Origin: Galeruca laticollis
Lineage: Eukaryota > Arthropoda > Insecta > Coleoptera > Chrysomelidae
Reading direction: 5' to 3'
Assembly (NCBI GenBank): GCA_963921935.1
Contig: OY998180.1
Location: forward strand, 210,358,744 to 210,422,743
Length of the DNA: 64,000 nt
In this document: in pieces, positions 1 through 10,445 of the stretch
Position numbering within the stretch: the stretch's first letter is position 1
How the letters are laid out: every line of letters starts with the position of its first letter
The notes under the pieces: model-generated
Database searches by the model: none
What the model was told of the DNA's origin: nothing
The model's input: only the letters and a program-made list of their open reading frames with translations
Program-made: the position numbers and the translations under genes

Positions 1-880
1 AAATATTTTAAAACTTTGTCTATCCAATAGTCAAAATTTCCTTGCAAATTGTTTGATTATATAAGCATTTCAAAAAAATCAAAGAAAATAAGAAATCAAA
101 TTATTATTAAAGGATGACTTAGTAATAGTATTTGTTGTTGTAACAAAAATTAACTGCTTCAAGTTCAGACATATGAAGACACTAGAACAGACAGAAAAAT
201 AACAAGAAGGAAATGTTGGAATTAAATCGATCGGAATTGTCAACTCCTTGCATGAAGAATCAAACAACTGCGTGCGTATTGAATTGAATCCAATTGTGTA
301 GGACATAGAAACTAACAGCCAGTTGAAATATTAGATGACAGCCACAAATATAGAAAAAATCAGCAAGGTACTAATAAATAAAAGGAAAAACTTAACCAAA
401 CGACTTCAAAAGAAATTATAGCGGCAAATGAAAAAAATTGCTGTGGCCGGCACAGAGACCACCCGCAATTTAGAACATCTGTGCAAAGTAATTTGAAATC
501 GAAATACTGATAAGGGGCAGTTTTACGTTAGAACCGCGTGAGCTATAGTAACTAGCAACACAAACGTGAACTGGAAACAAAACTAGTACAAACCAATAAA
601 ATTTTAGAGGCAAACGTAAAGTGTAAACGGGTATATGAAAATATGGTTTTATCCAAATATATACGTTCCTCATTTTAGAACTCATGCACCCTATATAAAT
701 GACATGATTAAGGAAAGTTAATTGCATGCGAATAATTTTTAATAAGACATTTTAAATAACAATGAAACTCACGTTGACCTTCAAATAAAAAACCACTAAG
801 ATGTTTCAATTAATAATTATATTACAAAGGAATAATTCACACAATATTCAGAGGTAAATATCCCGAGACTATGACAAATA
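1..880. other. AT-rich DNA, no gene recognised
   Basis: Short ORFs on the minus strand show no recognisable domain or motif. I see no RNA gene or clear repeat before the foldback MITE. Confidence 0.5.
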
Positions 881-883
881 GCC

Positions 884-1086
884 GACTATCATTTTCGTCA
901 TAATTCTATCGAGAGAACCTTGTATTTCAAGACAATTTGATGGAACCATATGAATATTAATAATCTGAATAACTTCCGAGAGTTTTAAGTCGAGGGAGTT
1001 ATCCTTTGATTATTAATGTTCATATGGTCCAATTGAATTGTTTCGAAATACAAGTTTTTCGAGATGAATTAAAGAAAATAATAGTC
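884..1086. repeat. Foldback MITE, near-palindromic
   Basis: The two halves are inverted copies of each other. The left arm begins GACTATCATTTT and the right arm, read on the minus strand, begins GACTATTATTTT. Both then carry TTGTATTTC, ACCATATGAA and ATTAATAATC in the same order. The arms are about 90 bases around a short centre near position 985. There is no coding capacity. This is the shape of a small non-autonomous DNA transposon; the parent family is not identifiable. Confidence 0.7.
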
Positions 1087-1123
1087 TCTGTTTGTTATAG
1101 GTGAGTGATATTCAGGAAGATTA

Positions 1124-1380
1124 TTTCATGAACACTGCAAAATGTTTCGCTAAGGTTCCGTTAATATTTGTAACTTTATACAAGTGACCAATTTTATGAT
1201 TTGATATTGTCTCACGAATGAACTCTATTGATTTGCAGCTCACCAGAGACAGTACAACGTGTCCTATAAATCCAGATATACTACATTTTTGGAGAAATTT
1301 CGGTTCCTTAGCACGATACAGCCTCCGAAGTGTATACAAGTGACCAATTTTTTGGTAGAATATTGTTCAGAACATGTTAC
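1124..1380 (-). repeat. Satellite fragment shared with the 24-kb array
   Basis: Read on the minus strand this is about one and a half units of the roughly 172-base tandem repeat found at 23,987-24,940. Shared stretches include CGCATATGTAACA at the edge, CAATATT, AAAATTGGTCACTTGTAT, GGAGGCTGTATCGTGCTAA and GAAATTTCTCCAAAAA. The unit edge lies next to the piggyBac left terminus at 1,425. The element was probably a mobile unit with internal tandem repeats. Confidence 0.75.
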
Positions 1381-1666
1381 ATATGCGTATAACTTAGTTT
1401 TAATCTTTAAAACCGTTTATTTTACACGTTCCCTGTCCTAATGGTATCTTTCCACGAACTGTTATGCGTTCCCGTTCAAATTTACATGCACCATATGTAG
1501 GTCGTAGGACGTAGTTTCGATTTACGATTTATGCCCTACGACCCATATGTGGCTCAAAATCAGCATATCTCCTGTATATCATTTTTTGCTTGTTAGTTTT
1601 TCAGGAGCATTGAAACAAGAAGTGTTTATTTATTCATTTGAACGTTTGTTTTATGTTGATACAACT

Positions 1667-3340
1667 ATGTCTGAACAAAAACGTAAACTAACCGAAAGAG
1701 TGTTGGTAGATATCTCTCGGAAGATTTATCCGAAATCTTATACTATAGTGATAATGAAGATAATGATTCAAGTTATAATGAGGACACGGGCAATGATAGT
1801 GACAATCAAAATGAAAGTGATCAAGAAAATAGTGAAGTAGATTCAGAAGATGAAATGGATGAAACTAATCCTGATTTCTGGTCATGAACCATACTGTCTT
1901 TTGCAATATTTACATTTAGTGGAGCAGGTGTACCGAACATTCAAATTACAAATTTATTTCTAACTGATGATATTATCCAGCTAATGATTGAAGAAACAAA
2001 TAAATATGATTTAGAACTTCAACGCCAAAAACGTTTAGTACGTTCAACAAGAATTTCTAGATGGCACGATACAGACAGAGAAGAAATGAAAATATTTCTT
2101 GGTAAGTAATTGAAACCTTTATTTTTATACTCATTTTTGAATAATTACGTGATTTGTTATTTGGATAATTTTTTGTTTTCGTCAGGTATGCTCCTGCTTA
2201 TGGGACTTATAAACTTCCCTACCATAGAATGTTACTGGGAAAAGGTCCCCTTGTATTACCATGAACTTTTCCACATGATTCCTATAAAGTATAACCATTT
2301 TACATTATTAAAATGTTGACATTTCGAAAACAAAACGATACCATCAGGGAACCACTTGCCAAAAATTGCACCTTTGCTGGATTTTGTTAGGAATAATATG
2401 AAAAAGGTGCATTCTCTTGGCGATATAGTTGTTGTTGACGAGACTATGGTTCCTTTCAGAGGTCGCCTGAAGATTCGGCAATACAATCCATCTAAAGCCT
2501 ATAGATACGGTATCAAAGTTTTCAAAGTGTGCTCTCCATTTGGATACAATTGGGTTCTAAAAATATATAATGGACAAAATGAAAATCGCCAAGGATTAGA
2601 TCTTCCTGGTAGTACAGTTATTGAACTTGTTGAGCCCTTGTTAAATACTGGAAGATTGGTTATAACTGACAATTATTATACGAGTATTGAGCTTGCTAAA
2701 TACATGTACAAAAGGAAAACCAATTTATTAGGTATCGAAGGATGTAGTCAACTACAAACTGAAAAACGGCCAGATTTTTATCACTTTCTTCAAGTGGCAT
2801 GATCACCGTGATGTCCATATACTTTCTACGTACCATGATGATCAAATGCAACTCTATGGGAAAAAAAGAAATGCAGAAGTTAAAGTCAAACCATTAGCTG
2901 TATTAGATTATAACAAGGGAAAACAGGGGGTGGATATCTCTGACCAATTATCTAGTTATTACATTTGTCTCCGAAAGTCTTTGGCGTGGTTTAAAAAATT
3001 GGCTATTGAAATAATTTGCGGACCCTTGTTGTTAATACTTCTATTTTGTATAATTCTGTGCGTGCAGTAAAAGATCAGTTATCCATATTGAAAATTAGAG
3101 AATCTCTTATTCGCAACCTTCGCAAAACAAATGAAAATAGGAAATAATTCACAAGCTAGAGGAGCTAACTAGAAATGATGGAGACAAAATATATAGAAAG
3201 CGCTCTCATGGGTGTTATACTAAGTTGAGAAATACCCTGACATCAAAAGAAGCATGTATAAAAAACTCAGAAAGTCTCAACTTTTTGCCGGCAGTGCAAC
3301 CAAGCATCATTGTATTCCTTGTTACACAGCAAATCATTGA
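1667..3340 (+). pseudogene. piggyBac (PGBD) transposase, frameshifted, with one intron
   Basis: A cut-and-paste transposase of the DDE_Tnp_1_7 type. The reading starts MSEQKRKL at 1,667. A frameshift near 1,710 leads into an acidic Asp/Glu/Asn-rich N-terminus typical of the family, ending in a stop at 1,884-1,886. Coding resumes (FLTDDIIQLMIEE), crosses an intron at 2,102-2,184, and continues with MLLMGLINFPTIECYW. The catalytic core at 2,356-2,802 has VVVDETMVPFRGR (first Asp) and VITDNYYTS (second Asp). After another frameshift, 2,846-3,070 carries GVDISDQLSSYY (third Asp). The cysteine-rich tail is broken around 3,210-3,340. All three catalytic Asp positions survive, but at least three frameshifts or stops make it a dead copy. 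Confidence 0.85.
2102..2184 (+). other. Predicted 83-nt spliceosomal intron in piggyBac A
   Basis: The donor GTAAGT at 2,102 and acceptor TTTTCGTCAG ending at 2,184 bracket an AT-rich segment with in-frame stops. Joining the flanks gives a continuous transposase frame (KIFLG then MLLLMGLINFP). The polypyrimidine tract before the AG fits a splice acceptor. Splicing is inferred, not observed. Confidence 0.7.
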
Positions 3341-3659
3341 TTTTTAATATCTTCTCATTTTTTATATTTATATACATATTTACATATACACCTTTTGTTA
3401 CGTTTATAAGAATGTTTTCTTCATTTTGTGAATCAATTTTTGAAAGGCTGTATCTCTGTTGTTTTATGACAGAATGAATTCTTTTTTTACCAAAATGTAG
3501 CTTTTTTCCTTCGGACTCCCCTTAAGGAACACAATAATTTACTGAAACGTCCTTTTTAATATCATATATATTCACGACCTGTATACGGTTCGCAGGAATT
3601 ATAGGTAAATGAACTTACGACCCATACGTGGGTCGTAGGACAGTGAACGTGTTTAATTT

Positions 3660-4635
3660 CATGCAATTTACTTTAAAAAAATCGTGGAGAAAATATTAGC
3701 GTTCTCACACTGTCAGCCCAAATTTTTAAGTCTATTTGACAGTTTTCACTATCAAAAAATGTAAAATAAATATTTTCAATATTTTATTTTATCCTTATAT
3801 TTCTTTACCACTTTTTAATTGTATATATCTATTCCATTAAGCAAAATTTTGGCTTTATTTATATACCTATTTCAAGTCATTTCATGTTTTATACTAAGAT
3901 ATAACTTTCCAGCTTTTTCCTTGTTAACTCCTATAATTATACTAAGATTCAATTAAAATCTATCAAATAATATATTACCATCTATTCTTAATGTATTTCA
4001 ATCATTTTTAGATCTTATGACGCTTTATTTTATTCAATATTCAATAATATAAATTATATGTTCTCAAATTTTGACATTTATACCTAACTTCCTCAATTCT
4101 CAAATTCTAGTTTTAATTTATCTGTAATCACTCATATCCCCTTCTGTGATTTTCGACTAGATTCCCCTTTATATTTAAAGCCGTTATTATTTTGCAATTG
4201 TCTAAAGTATTACCTATTATAAATTAAGATACTGCTGAGATTATCTAGAATGTAAAATTTTGAATTAGTTTTTCTTTATTTACCTACACAAAGTTTTATA
4301 TAAATATACCATACTGGCATTCAATACAAATGTAACAACTAGGTAGTTTGTGATATCAGCACTATAGCGTTGTGTTCTTCACGTAAATATATCACTGTTT
4401 ATATCACTTTCTATATAATCTCACTTTGCATGCACTGTGAATCCACTCGTATTTTATATCTACAGTTAAAAGAATCTTTTATTGTGATTGATTTATAAAT
4501 GTTGACTAGTTTCATCTATTCGTTAAACATCTTGACGTACAACATTGACAAAATAATATAAATTTTCAATTTCCACTATTCCACCATTCATATACACCTT
4601 ATTTTATGATTTTAGTTATGTTATGCTTTATTTCT
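3660..4635. other. AT-rich DNA, nothing recognised
   Basis: No ORF with a recognisable domain, no clear repeat and no RNA gene seen. Confidence 0.5.
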
Positions 4636-4639
4636 GAAT

Positions 4640-5117
4640 AAAATCCGAAATATCCTTAAAGAAAATAACTTCCCATTACCGTTTCTGAACAAAACTATTG
4701 AAAAAAGAATACATGCAATCTATAATTCAAATCAAAAACCACAAAAAAAACCAACATCATTTATATCATTACCATATGTACACGGTTTATCCGAAAAAAT
4801 TAAAAATAGTCTTCAGAAATAAAATTTAACTGTTTCCCACAAATTAAAGAACACATTTTATTCAAAATTGAAACCAAACATTCCAAAAAAGAAACAAACA
4901 CACACAGTATAACAGATTCCTTTTGAAGATTGCAATAAAACATATATTGGTCAAAGCAAACAATACCTCCAAAAAAGAATACAAGCGCATAAGTATTCAA
5001 AAACTGATGTAACAGCTTCATCCAATCACTCTAAGAATACAGGGCATAAATTTGATTTTGACAATGTAAAAATAAAAGCTAAAGAAAATAATAAAAAAGT
5101 GGTACCCTCCCCATTAA
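4640..5117 (+). pseudogene. Penelope-like element relic: RT tail plus GIY-YIG endonuclease
   Basis: A single frame with two stops (near 4,820 and 4,910) encodes the C-terminal part of a Penelope-like retroelement. In order it shows FPLPFLNKTIEKRIHAIY, LPYVHGLSEKIKNSL, KLKNTFYSKLKPNIPKK, and a GIY-YIG nuclease motif EDCNKTYIGQSKQYLQKR followed by IQAHK and a His-rich stretch (SNHSKNTGHKFDFDNVKI). The TYIGQ, the Arg of QKR and the histidine of AHK are the usual nuclease positions. The RT catalytic core is missing upstream, a common 5' truncation. It differs in sequence from the Penelope-like copies at 28 kb and 40 kb. Confidence 0.8.
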
Positions 5118-6700
5118 CCTCTTTATTTTTCACGTACCATAAGCTAATTTTAGTTTATACAGGTTATCTGAAACTGATTAAGGCGGGCTCTAGCTTTTAA
5201 ACCAATTGTATTCGACAAAGGAGATAAATTCGTTAAAACTGTAACGAAATACTTTTTGGGAGAAACGCTCGATTAGGTCAATTTTTATTCTTATTTTTGC
5301 GTTTTCTACTATAAAATTTAAATTGAATTCGACATTCATATCACCACAGAATAATAATCAATTATTCGGTGATATCACATACCACTTGTCTATAGAAAAC
5401 GTTTGTTTTTGTAATTCAAACATAAAATAATTAGCAATAATTAACACTAAGAATATTTGACGTAATATAGCTAAATGAATAAATAACATAAAAACGGCAC
5501 CGTTCTGATGATGTATGTCATGTCCATTAGACTGTCGTCGATAATTTGATATTAGTATCTCTGTGTCAATAATAAAACTGATTTTTTCAAGTGAATATTG
5601 TATTCTATGAGAAGATATGAATACAGGGTCCTCTTAAACTAATTGTTAGTTCAAGTTATGATTTTGCTAAACTGGAGTTAAGTAACTTTCGAACTAGTAA
5701 TGTACAAAACGATAAGAAGATGGATATTCCAAAATTTTTAGACTAATTACGTATTCAGATAATGTATATTAATTATGTCTAACAATTTTAAATTATATAT
5801 ATGCTCAACTGTTTCAAGATGCAATTTATCTGGTATACTATACTATCTTGTTCCTGTTGGCATCCATTTTAGGAGTACATGCATTCGTTCAGCGCATCCT
5901 TACTATATTACTTGTAGTATTACATGCATTACGTGAATTATTTCTTCAACTATTAACATATCTTCAACAAAACTCTATTTTTTATATCCGTTGTGTTGAT
6001 TGGTTTTTTCAAAATCACATAGGTAGTTTTATTTCAAATAAAATATTACTAGCGCTGACAAACGACCCACACAGTTCTCGGCCAAGACACGTTTGCTTAC
6101 TTCAATAGCGCTGACATAATCCACCATTTTGCTTATTTATTTTGTTTATTTTGAAATCAGTTTTAAGCATTATCATCACCAAAAATATCTTCCACTACAT
6201 TATTTAATATATTATTCAAAACTCATAATTTTTTAATACGAATACTTTACAAACATATATTTAAGTTAGGTTAGGTTTTCCAGTTAAAGCTAATTTAGCG
6301 TCCTAGAGGAAAACAGCTATTTAGCAGTTGACAGCGCTTATCGCTTAGCGATCGCCATTTTGCATTCAAGCGCTTCCTAGCGCTTGATTCTGCCAAACAC
6401 ACGGATTATGTTGTATCTAATTTTTCATGTTTACCTATATATTATGGTTAATTTAATTTATCAACGTCTGTATGTATTTATTAATATTTGTGTCTCAATA
6501 TTCATCAGTAAGATCAAAATTTTACATTATATAACAAACATTTTCTAAGAAACAATAATTGGAGAAATAGTGATGTAGATTAATTTTTGGAATTGCTTTT
6601 ATTTTAAAGATAGACCCTGTATAAATACGAAAATAATAATTTTATAAAAAAATATGACAAATTTCAATAAAAAAAATAGTTTCAAAATTCCCGCTAAAAC
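5118..6700. other. AT-rich DNA with small hairpins, no gene
   Basis: Nothing coding is recognised; the 86-codon ORF at 5,848-6,108 has no known features. Short hairpins occur at about 5,338-5,380 (ATATCACC ... GGTGATAT) and 6,368-6,387 (CAAGCGCT, TCCT loop, AGCGCTTG). The second lies in a small GCGCTT-rich patch at 6,300-6,400. Confidence 0.4.
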
Positions 6701-6765
6701 CCTCCATACCGTCTCGTGACATCATCATACTATAATCGAATCTCGCGTTCTGTCAAAGTTCGCTA

Positions 6766-8178
6766 ATGAACGAAAAGAACCAGACGACCAAATTTAGAGT
6801 TGTCTTTGAAGGTTCTGCGAAGTCGGACACTGGGAAATCCTTGAATGATCTTCAGTATGTGGGTCCCACAATTCAGGACGATTTGCTATCCGTACTTTTG
6901 AGATTTAGGCTGTACAACATAGTGATATGTGGAGATATTGTCAAAATGTATCGCCAAATTTGGATACATCCCGAACAGAGATGTCTACAGAGGATACTGT
7001 GGAGATTTGATCCATCTGAGACCATTCAGGAGTACGAGCTTAAGACGGTCACCTATGGTAACGCGTCTTCTCCGTTCTTAGCAGTGCGTTGTCTGCAACA
7101 ATTGTCTAAAGAGAGTGTAATTTCTTACCCGAAGGTTTCGAAGATAATCGAGAGAGATTTTTACATGGATGATGTAATTTCGGGTACAGATACGGTTCAG
7201 GAAGCCATTTCTCTGTGTAATAACTTGCGAGCAGTTTTGAAATCAGGTGGATTCGAACTACAGAAATGGGCATCTAATAGTGAGGAAGTATTGCAGTATC
7301 TTAAGGAGAGTAGTGATTCCGTAAATATAAAAATAAGTGAAAAGGATAAAACCGAAACCTTAGGTTTGGATTGGGTATGTACGCAAGATGTCTTGACGTA
7401 CCATATTTCAGAACCGAAGCTCCAAAAGGTTACTAAACGCGTGATACTGTCAGAAATATCACTTATATTTGATCCCTTAGGTCATTTGGCACTTACCGTT
7501 ATTCTGGCGAAAATTACTCTTCAAAAACTGTGGATGAATAAGTTTTCTTGGGATGAAGGGGTTCCAATGGATATTAATAGACGGTGGAGAGTATTTCGGC
7601 AACATATGGGCAACCTCAATTCCCTCCGCATCGAAATTCATGGTTTTGCCGACGCTTCATTGGAAGCATACGGAGCATGCATCTATGTTCGTAGTGTGAA
7701 TGAGAGAGGAGAAACTAAAGTGCAACTTTTGTTAGCGAAGAGCACAGTTGCTCCTTTGAAAACAATTCCGAAATTAGAGTTGTGTGGAGCTTTATTTTTA
7801 ACCCAGTTAATTCAAAAAATAAATATTTCTATGATAAGGAAAGTTGGTAGCTATTTTCTTTGGCGTGATTCAACAGTTTGTTTGAGCTGGATCAAAACCC
7901 AACCGAATCTTCTTCAAACCTTCGTGAGTAATCGAGTATCTCAAATACAGAGTTTAACAAATCCTTCAGATTGGTACTACATTCGGACCAAGGAAAATCC
8001 AGCAGACTTATTATCCCGGGGAGTTATGCTAAGTTTACTCCAGAGTTCAAAGCTTTGGTGGGGAGGATCACCTTGTATAAAGCAGATAAAGCCGATATTC
8101 ACTTATTTGCTATACGCCTATAATACCTCGAACTATATTTATGACCTCTTTTCGGTGCTCCTATTTGATTTTGAATAG
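6766..8178 (+). pseudogene. BEL/Pao LTR retrotransposon pol fragment: RT and RNase H
   Basis: A 470-codon open frame encodes part of a BEL/Pao polyprotein. Near residues 8-50 are KFRVVFEGSAKSDTGKSLND and VGPTIQDDLLSVLLRFR, the start of the BEL RT. VICGDIVKMYRQIWIHPEQR is the first palm motif and DFYMDDVISGT near residue 130 is the YMDD catalytic box. Near residue 290, EIHGFADASLEAYGACIY opens the RNase H domain, followed by KLELCGA and WIKTQPN. BEL similarity stops near residue 435 (LWWGGSP, about 8,075); the rest is readthrough. Gag, protease, integrase and LTRs are absent, so it is a truncated copy. The frame is unusually open for a fragment. The ATG used is internal to the ancestral pol. 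Confidence 0.85.
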
Positions 8179-8878
8179 GATCGGTTAATATATGATATGC
8201 AATTACTACATTTGTTACCTACATTAATAATTTTCACTAGATACTTCACTTTTTATTTTTAAAAAACCAAAACTCATCAAGCTTTCAGTCAAAAACTTGA
8301 CATAACCTGTATTCTACTTCTCGCATACTTAATTTTAGAATCAGCCTTGACTCATTAGGGAGTTACAACCACCTAAATAATTTTCCAATTTTGAAAGCGG
8401 AACAAAATTAAAAACACTACATAAAAAAGTGAATATTAAAGATGAATACATTTATATTTTTCGCTTTATTACACGCATACAGTTGTGATAATTTTATCAG
8501 TAAAAAAACTTAAAAGTTTTCAACTATGGCCTCCCTAAAAGTTAAACAATAAACCGATAAACATTCATCAATAATAAGAAACCATTATTAATATATTTGT
8601 AGTATTAACACGTAAATAAACTCTGTACATTTTTCATATTTTATTTTTGCAAAATTGAGGGATCGTTCTAAGGGGAATCTAGTTAGCAAGTGCTTAGGAT
8701 GTACCAGAAAATACTCTTTTAAGCACATCCTTAATATGTACTAAAAGTAATGTGTGACTTGCACATTCTCATCAGTATGTACTTGCCAAGTACTTAACAG
8801 AATGTACAATGTCGACTTCAAATAGCACGAACTTATTCTTTTCACCACGCGCTATGGATGCCTTATGTATATACAGTA
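8179..8878. other. Non-coding DNA with a repeat interrupted by the mariner
   Basis: No gene is seen. Between about 8,690 and 8,815 words such as AGCACAT, CTTAA, ATATGT and AATGTAC recur. Similar words reappear at 10,195-10,260, so the mariner may have landed in a short dispersed repeat. Confidence 0.35.
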
Positions 8879-10182
8879 TCCGCCAAAATAAACAGTACCG
8901 AAAATAAAAATAAAAATTAATTTTCAATTTCTGTAATGTAAGTGTTCAAAATGTTCACCATTTCGACGCAAACAAGCTTCATATCGATTTTGTAAGCCAA
9001 TAAACATATTTATAAAAAGTGGTTGATGTAACTGCCAAAAAATATTTTGTATTCTTTCCCGTAGTTCGGCAATATTCGCCGGCGGATTTTCCGAGTGAAA
9101 TATTTTGTCCTTCATTATGCCCCAAATGTATGCGTCAGGTGGCGTCAGATCAGGTGAATGAGAAGGATATTCGAAGTCTGCTCCCCGAGAAATTATTCTA
9201 TTATCGAAATGCTGACGGAGTAAGTCTAAGGTGCGCACAGCTGTATGGCTCGTTGCACCATCTTGTTGGAACCATTGTGTGCGAAACTGTAGATTTCGTG
9301 CACGGCAAAAGTTATTTAGATCTCTCACAAAACGTTTAATAATTTTCTCTCTATAACGCTCTTGGTTGACAGTAAGTGGATTCTGATTATCATCTTCAAC
9401 GAAATAAGGAGCAATCATTCCATGACCAGATACCGCACACCAAACGGTAACTCGAAGACTGTGGAGTGGTTTCTCTACAATGACATCAGGACGTTCAAAT
9501 CCAAGGAATCTGGTTGTTTGTCGATTAATATAGCCGCAAAGATGAACGTGACTCTCGTCTGAAAACCATATGTTTTTCAAAAATTCGGGATCTTCGTAAA
9601 TTAAACTCAACATGCGACCACAGTAAATTTCTCTTGCACGTTTGTCCGCAGCATTTAGTCGTTGTCCAACTTGAATACGGTATGAATAACCACCAATTGA
9701 TTTGAACATGCGACGTAAAGACGTTTCACTAATGTTGAGTTTACATGCAGTTCTTACAAGACTTCTTTGAGGTGATTGCACAACTTCGTTAAAAACACGT
9801 CCTTCATTTTCGTTAGTACATACTGTTTTTCGACGACCTGAAGAACCTTTACGTTGACACAATACACTACCAGTGCGACGAAATTTTTCAACAACAGCTA
9901 ACATCACACTTTTACTAGGAGCTGCCTTATTAAATTTTTGCTGATATTTTATTGACACCTGTTCTAAGCTTGGACCATCATTACGACCTTTTCCGTATGA
10001 ACGAAAATAATGCTCTACCAAAAAAACTTTTTCTTCCGTTGTTAGAACCATTTTTAAATCAAATATAACTGCAGCGTACTATTAATATATCAACTAATGA
10101 CAATTAAGTCAAATATGACAAATCCATATTACATAAACAACTCCACAGCACTCTCTGTTTCGGTACTGTTTATTTTGGCGGA
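8879..10182 (-). mobile_element. Complete mariner element, DD41D type, 1,304 bp
   Basis: The ends are perfect inverted repeats over 25 bases: TCCGCCAAAATAAACAGTAC and five more bases at 8,879-8,903, and the reverse complement at 10,158-10,182. A TA dinucleotide flanks each side (8,877-8,878 and 10,183-10,184), the standard Tc1/mariner target duplication. The single transposase ORF is intact. Identical termini and an open frame indicate a recent insertion. Confidence 0.93.
8924..10051 (-). CDS. Mariner transposase, intact 375 aa, D-x41-D spacing
   Basis: A transposase that excises and integrates the flanking element at TA sites. The start ATG at 10,051 follows an A-rich leader and the frame is uninterrupted. 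The N-terminal 80 residues form a helix-turn-helix region (MVLTTEEKVFLVEHYFRS, then KGSSGRRKTV), followed by a second one (SPQRSLVRTACKLNISETSL). The catalytic core has FSDESHVH (first Asp), WFQQDGATSHT (second Asp) and SPDLTPPDAYIWG (third Asp). Counting residues between the second Asp and that of PPDAYIWG gives 41, the spacing of the DD41D (rosa/visitor-like) branch. No stop, frameshift or missing catalytic residue is visible, so this copy may still encode an active enzyme. Confidence 0.92.
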   Translation of the reverse strand: MVLTTEEKVFLVEHYFRSYGKGRNDGPSLEQVSIKYQQKFNKAAPSKSVMLAVVEKFRRTGSVLCQRKGSSGRRKTVCTNENEGRVFNEVVQSPQRSLVRTACKLNISETSLRRMFKSIGGYSYRIQVGQRLNAADKRAREIYCGRMLSLIYEDPEFLKNIWFSDESHVHLCGYINRQTTRFLGFERPDVIVEKPLHSLRVTVWCAVSGHGMIAPYFVEDDNQNPLTVNQERYREKIIKRFVRDLNNFCRARNLQFRTQWFQQDGATSHTAVRTLDLLRQHFDNRIISRGADFEYPSHSPDLTPPDAYIWGIMKDKIFHSENPPANIAELRERIQNIFWQLHQPLFINMFIGLQNRYEACLRRNGEHFEHLHYRN

Positions 10183-10445
10183 TACCGTACTTTAGAGAAT
10201 GTACGAATTATCATCTTGTGAGCACATGCTAAGAATATGTGTTTGTACCTTCAGTGTTATCTGGGGAGAGGCTACAGCTGTTTTTTATGGGGGGGGAGGG
10301 GCAAATAAACGCCAGCCAAAATAACAGAAAAAATAAGAAGCAAAACATACCAAAAAATAAATAAAAAGCCAAAAATATGCATAAAATTAAAGCAAAAAAA
10401 CTAACTCCCTATTCTTACTAATACCAACCGACCCAATCCCCTTTA

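Larger units (their letters stand above)
1425..3651 (+). mobile_element. piggyBac-like transposon A, 2.2 kb, degenerate
   Basis: The left end CACGTTCCCTGTCCTA (1,425-1,440) and right end TAGGACAGTGAACGTG (3,636-3,651) are inverted copies with one mismatch. Both ends are flanked by TTTA (1,421-1,424 and 3,652-3,655), a variant of the piggyBac TTAA target. Subterminal copies of ACGACCCATATGTGG and its reverse complement sit about 60-110 bases in from the left end and just inside the right end. Between them is a broken piggyBac transposase gene. The termini are seen directly; family membership follows from the transposase. Confidence 0.8.

Noticed and set aside
1259..1441. Plus-strand ORF of 60 codons at the left satellite
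   Set aside because: It reads through the minus-oriented satellite fragment; no domain and a better explanation as repeat DNA.
5508..5545. CTGATGATG as a hammerhead core
   Set aside because: No GAAA partner strand or stem II nearby.
5848..6108. Hydrophobic 86-codon ORF, possible membrane protein
   Set aside because: Composition is what AT-rich random frames give; no homologous motif, no gene context.
9019..9562. Plus-strand ORFs opposite the mariner
   Set aside because: Shadows of the minus-strand transposase.
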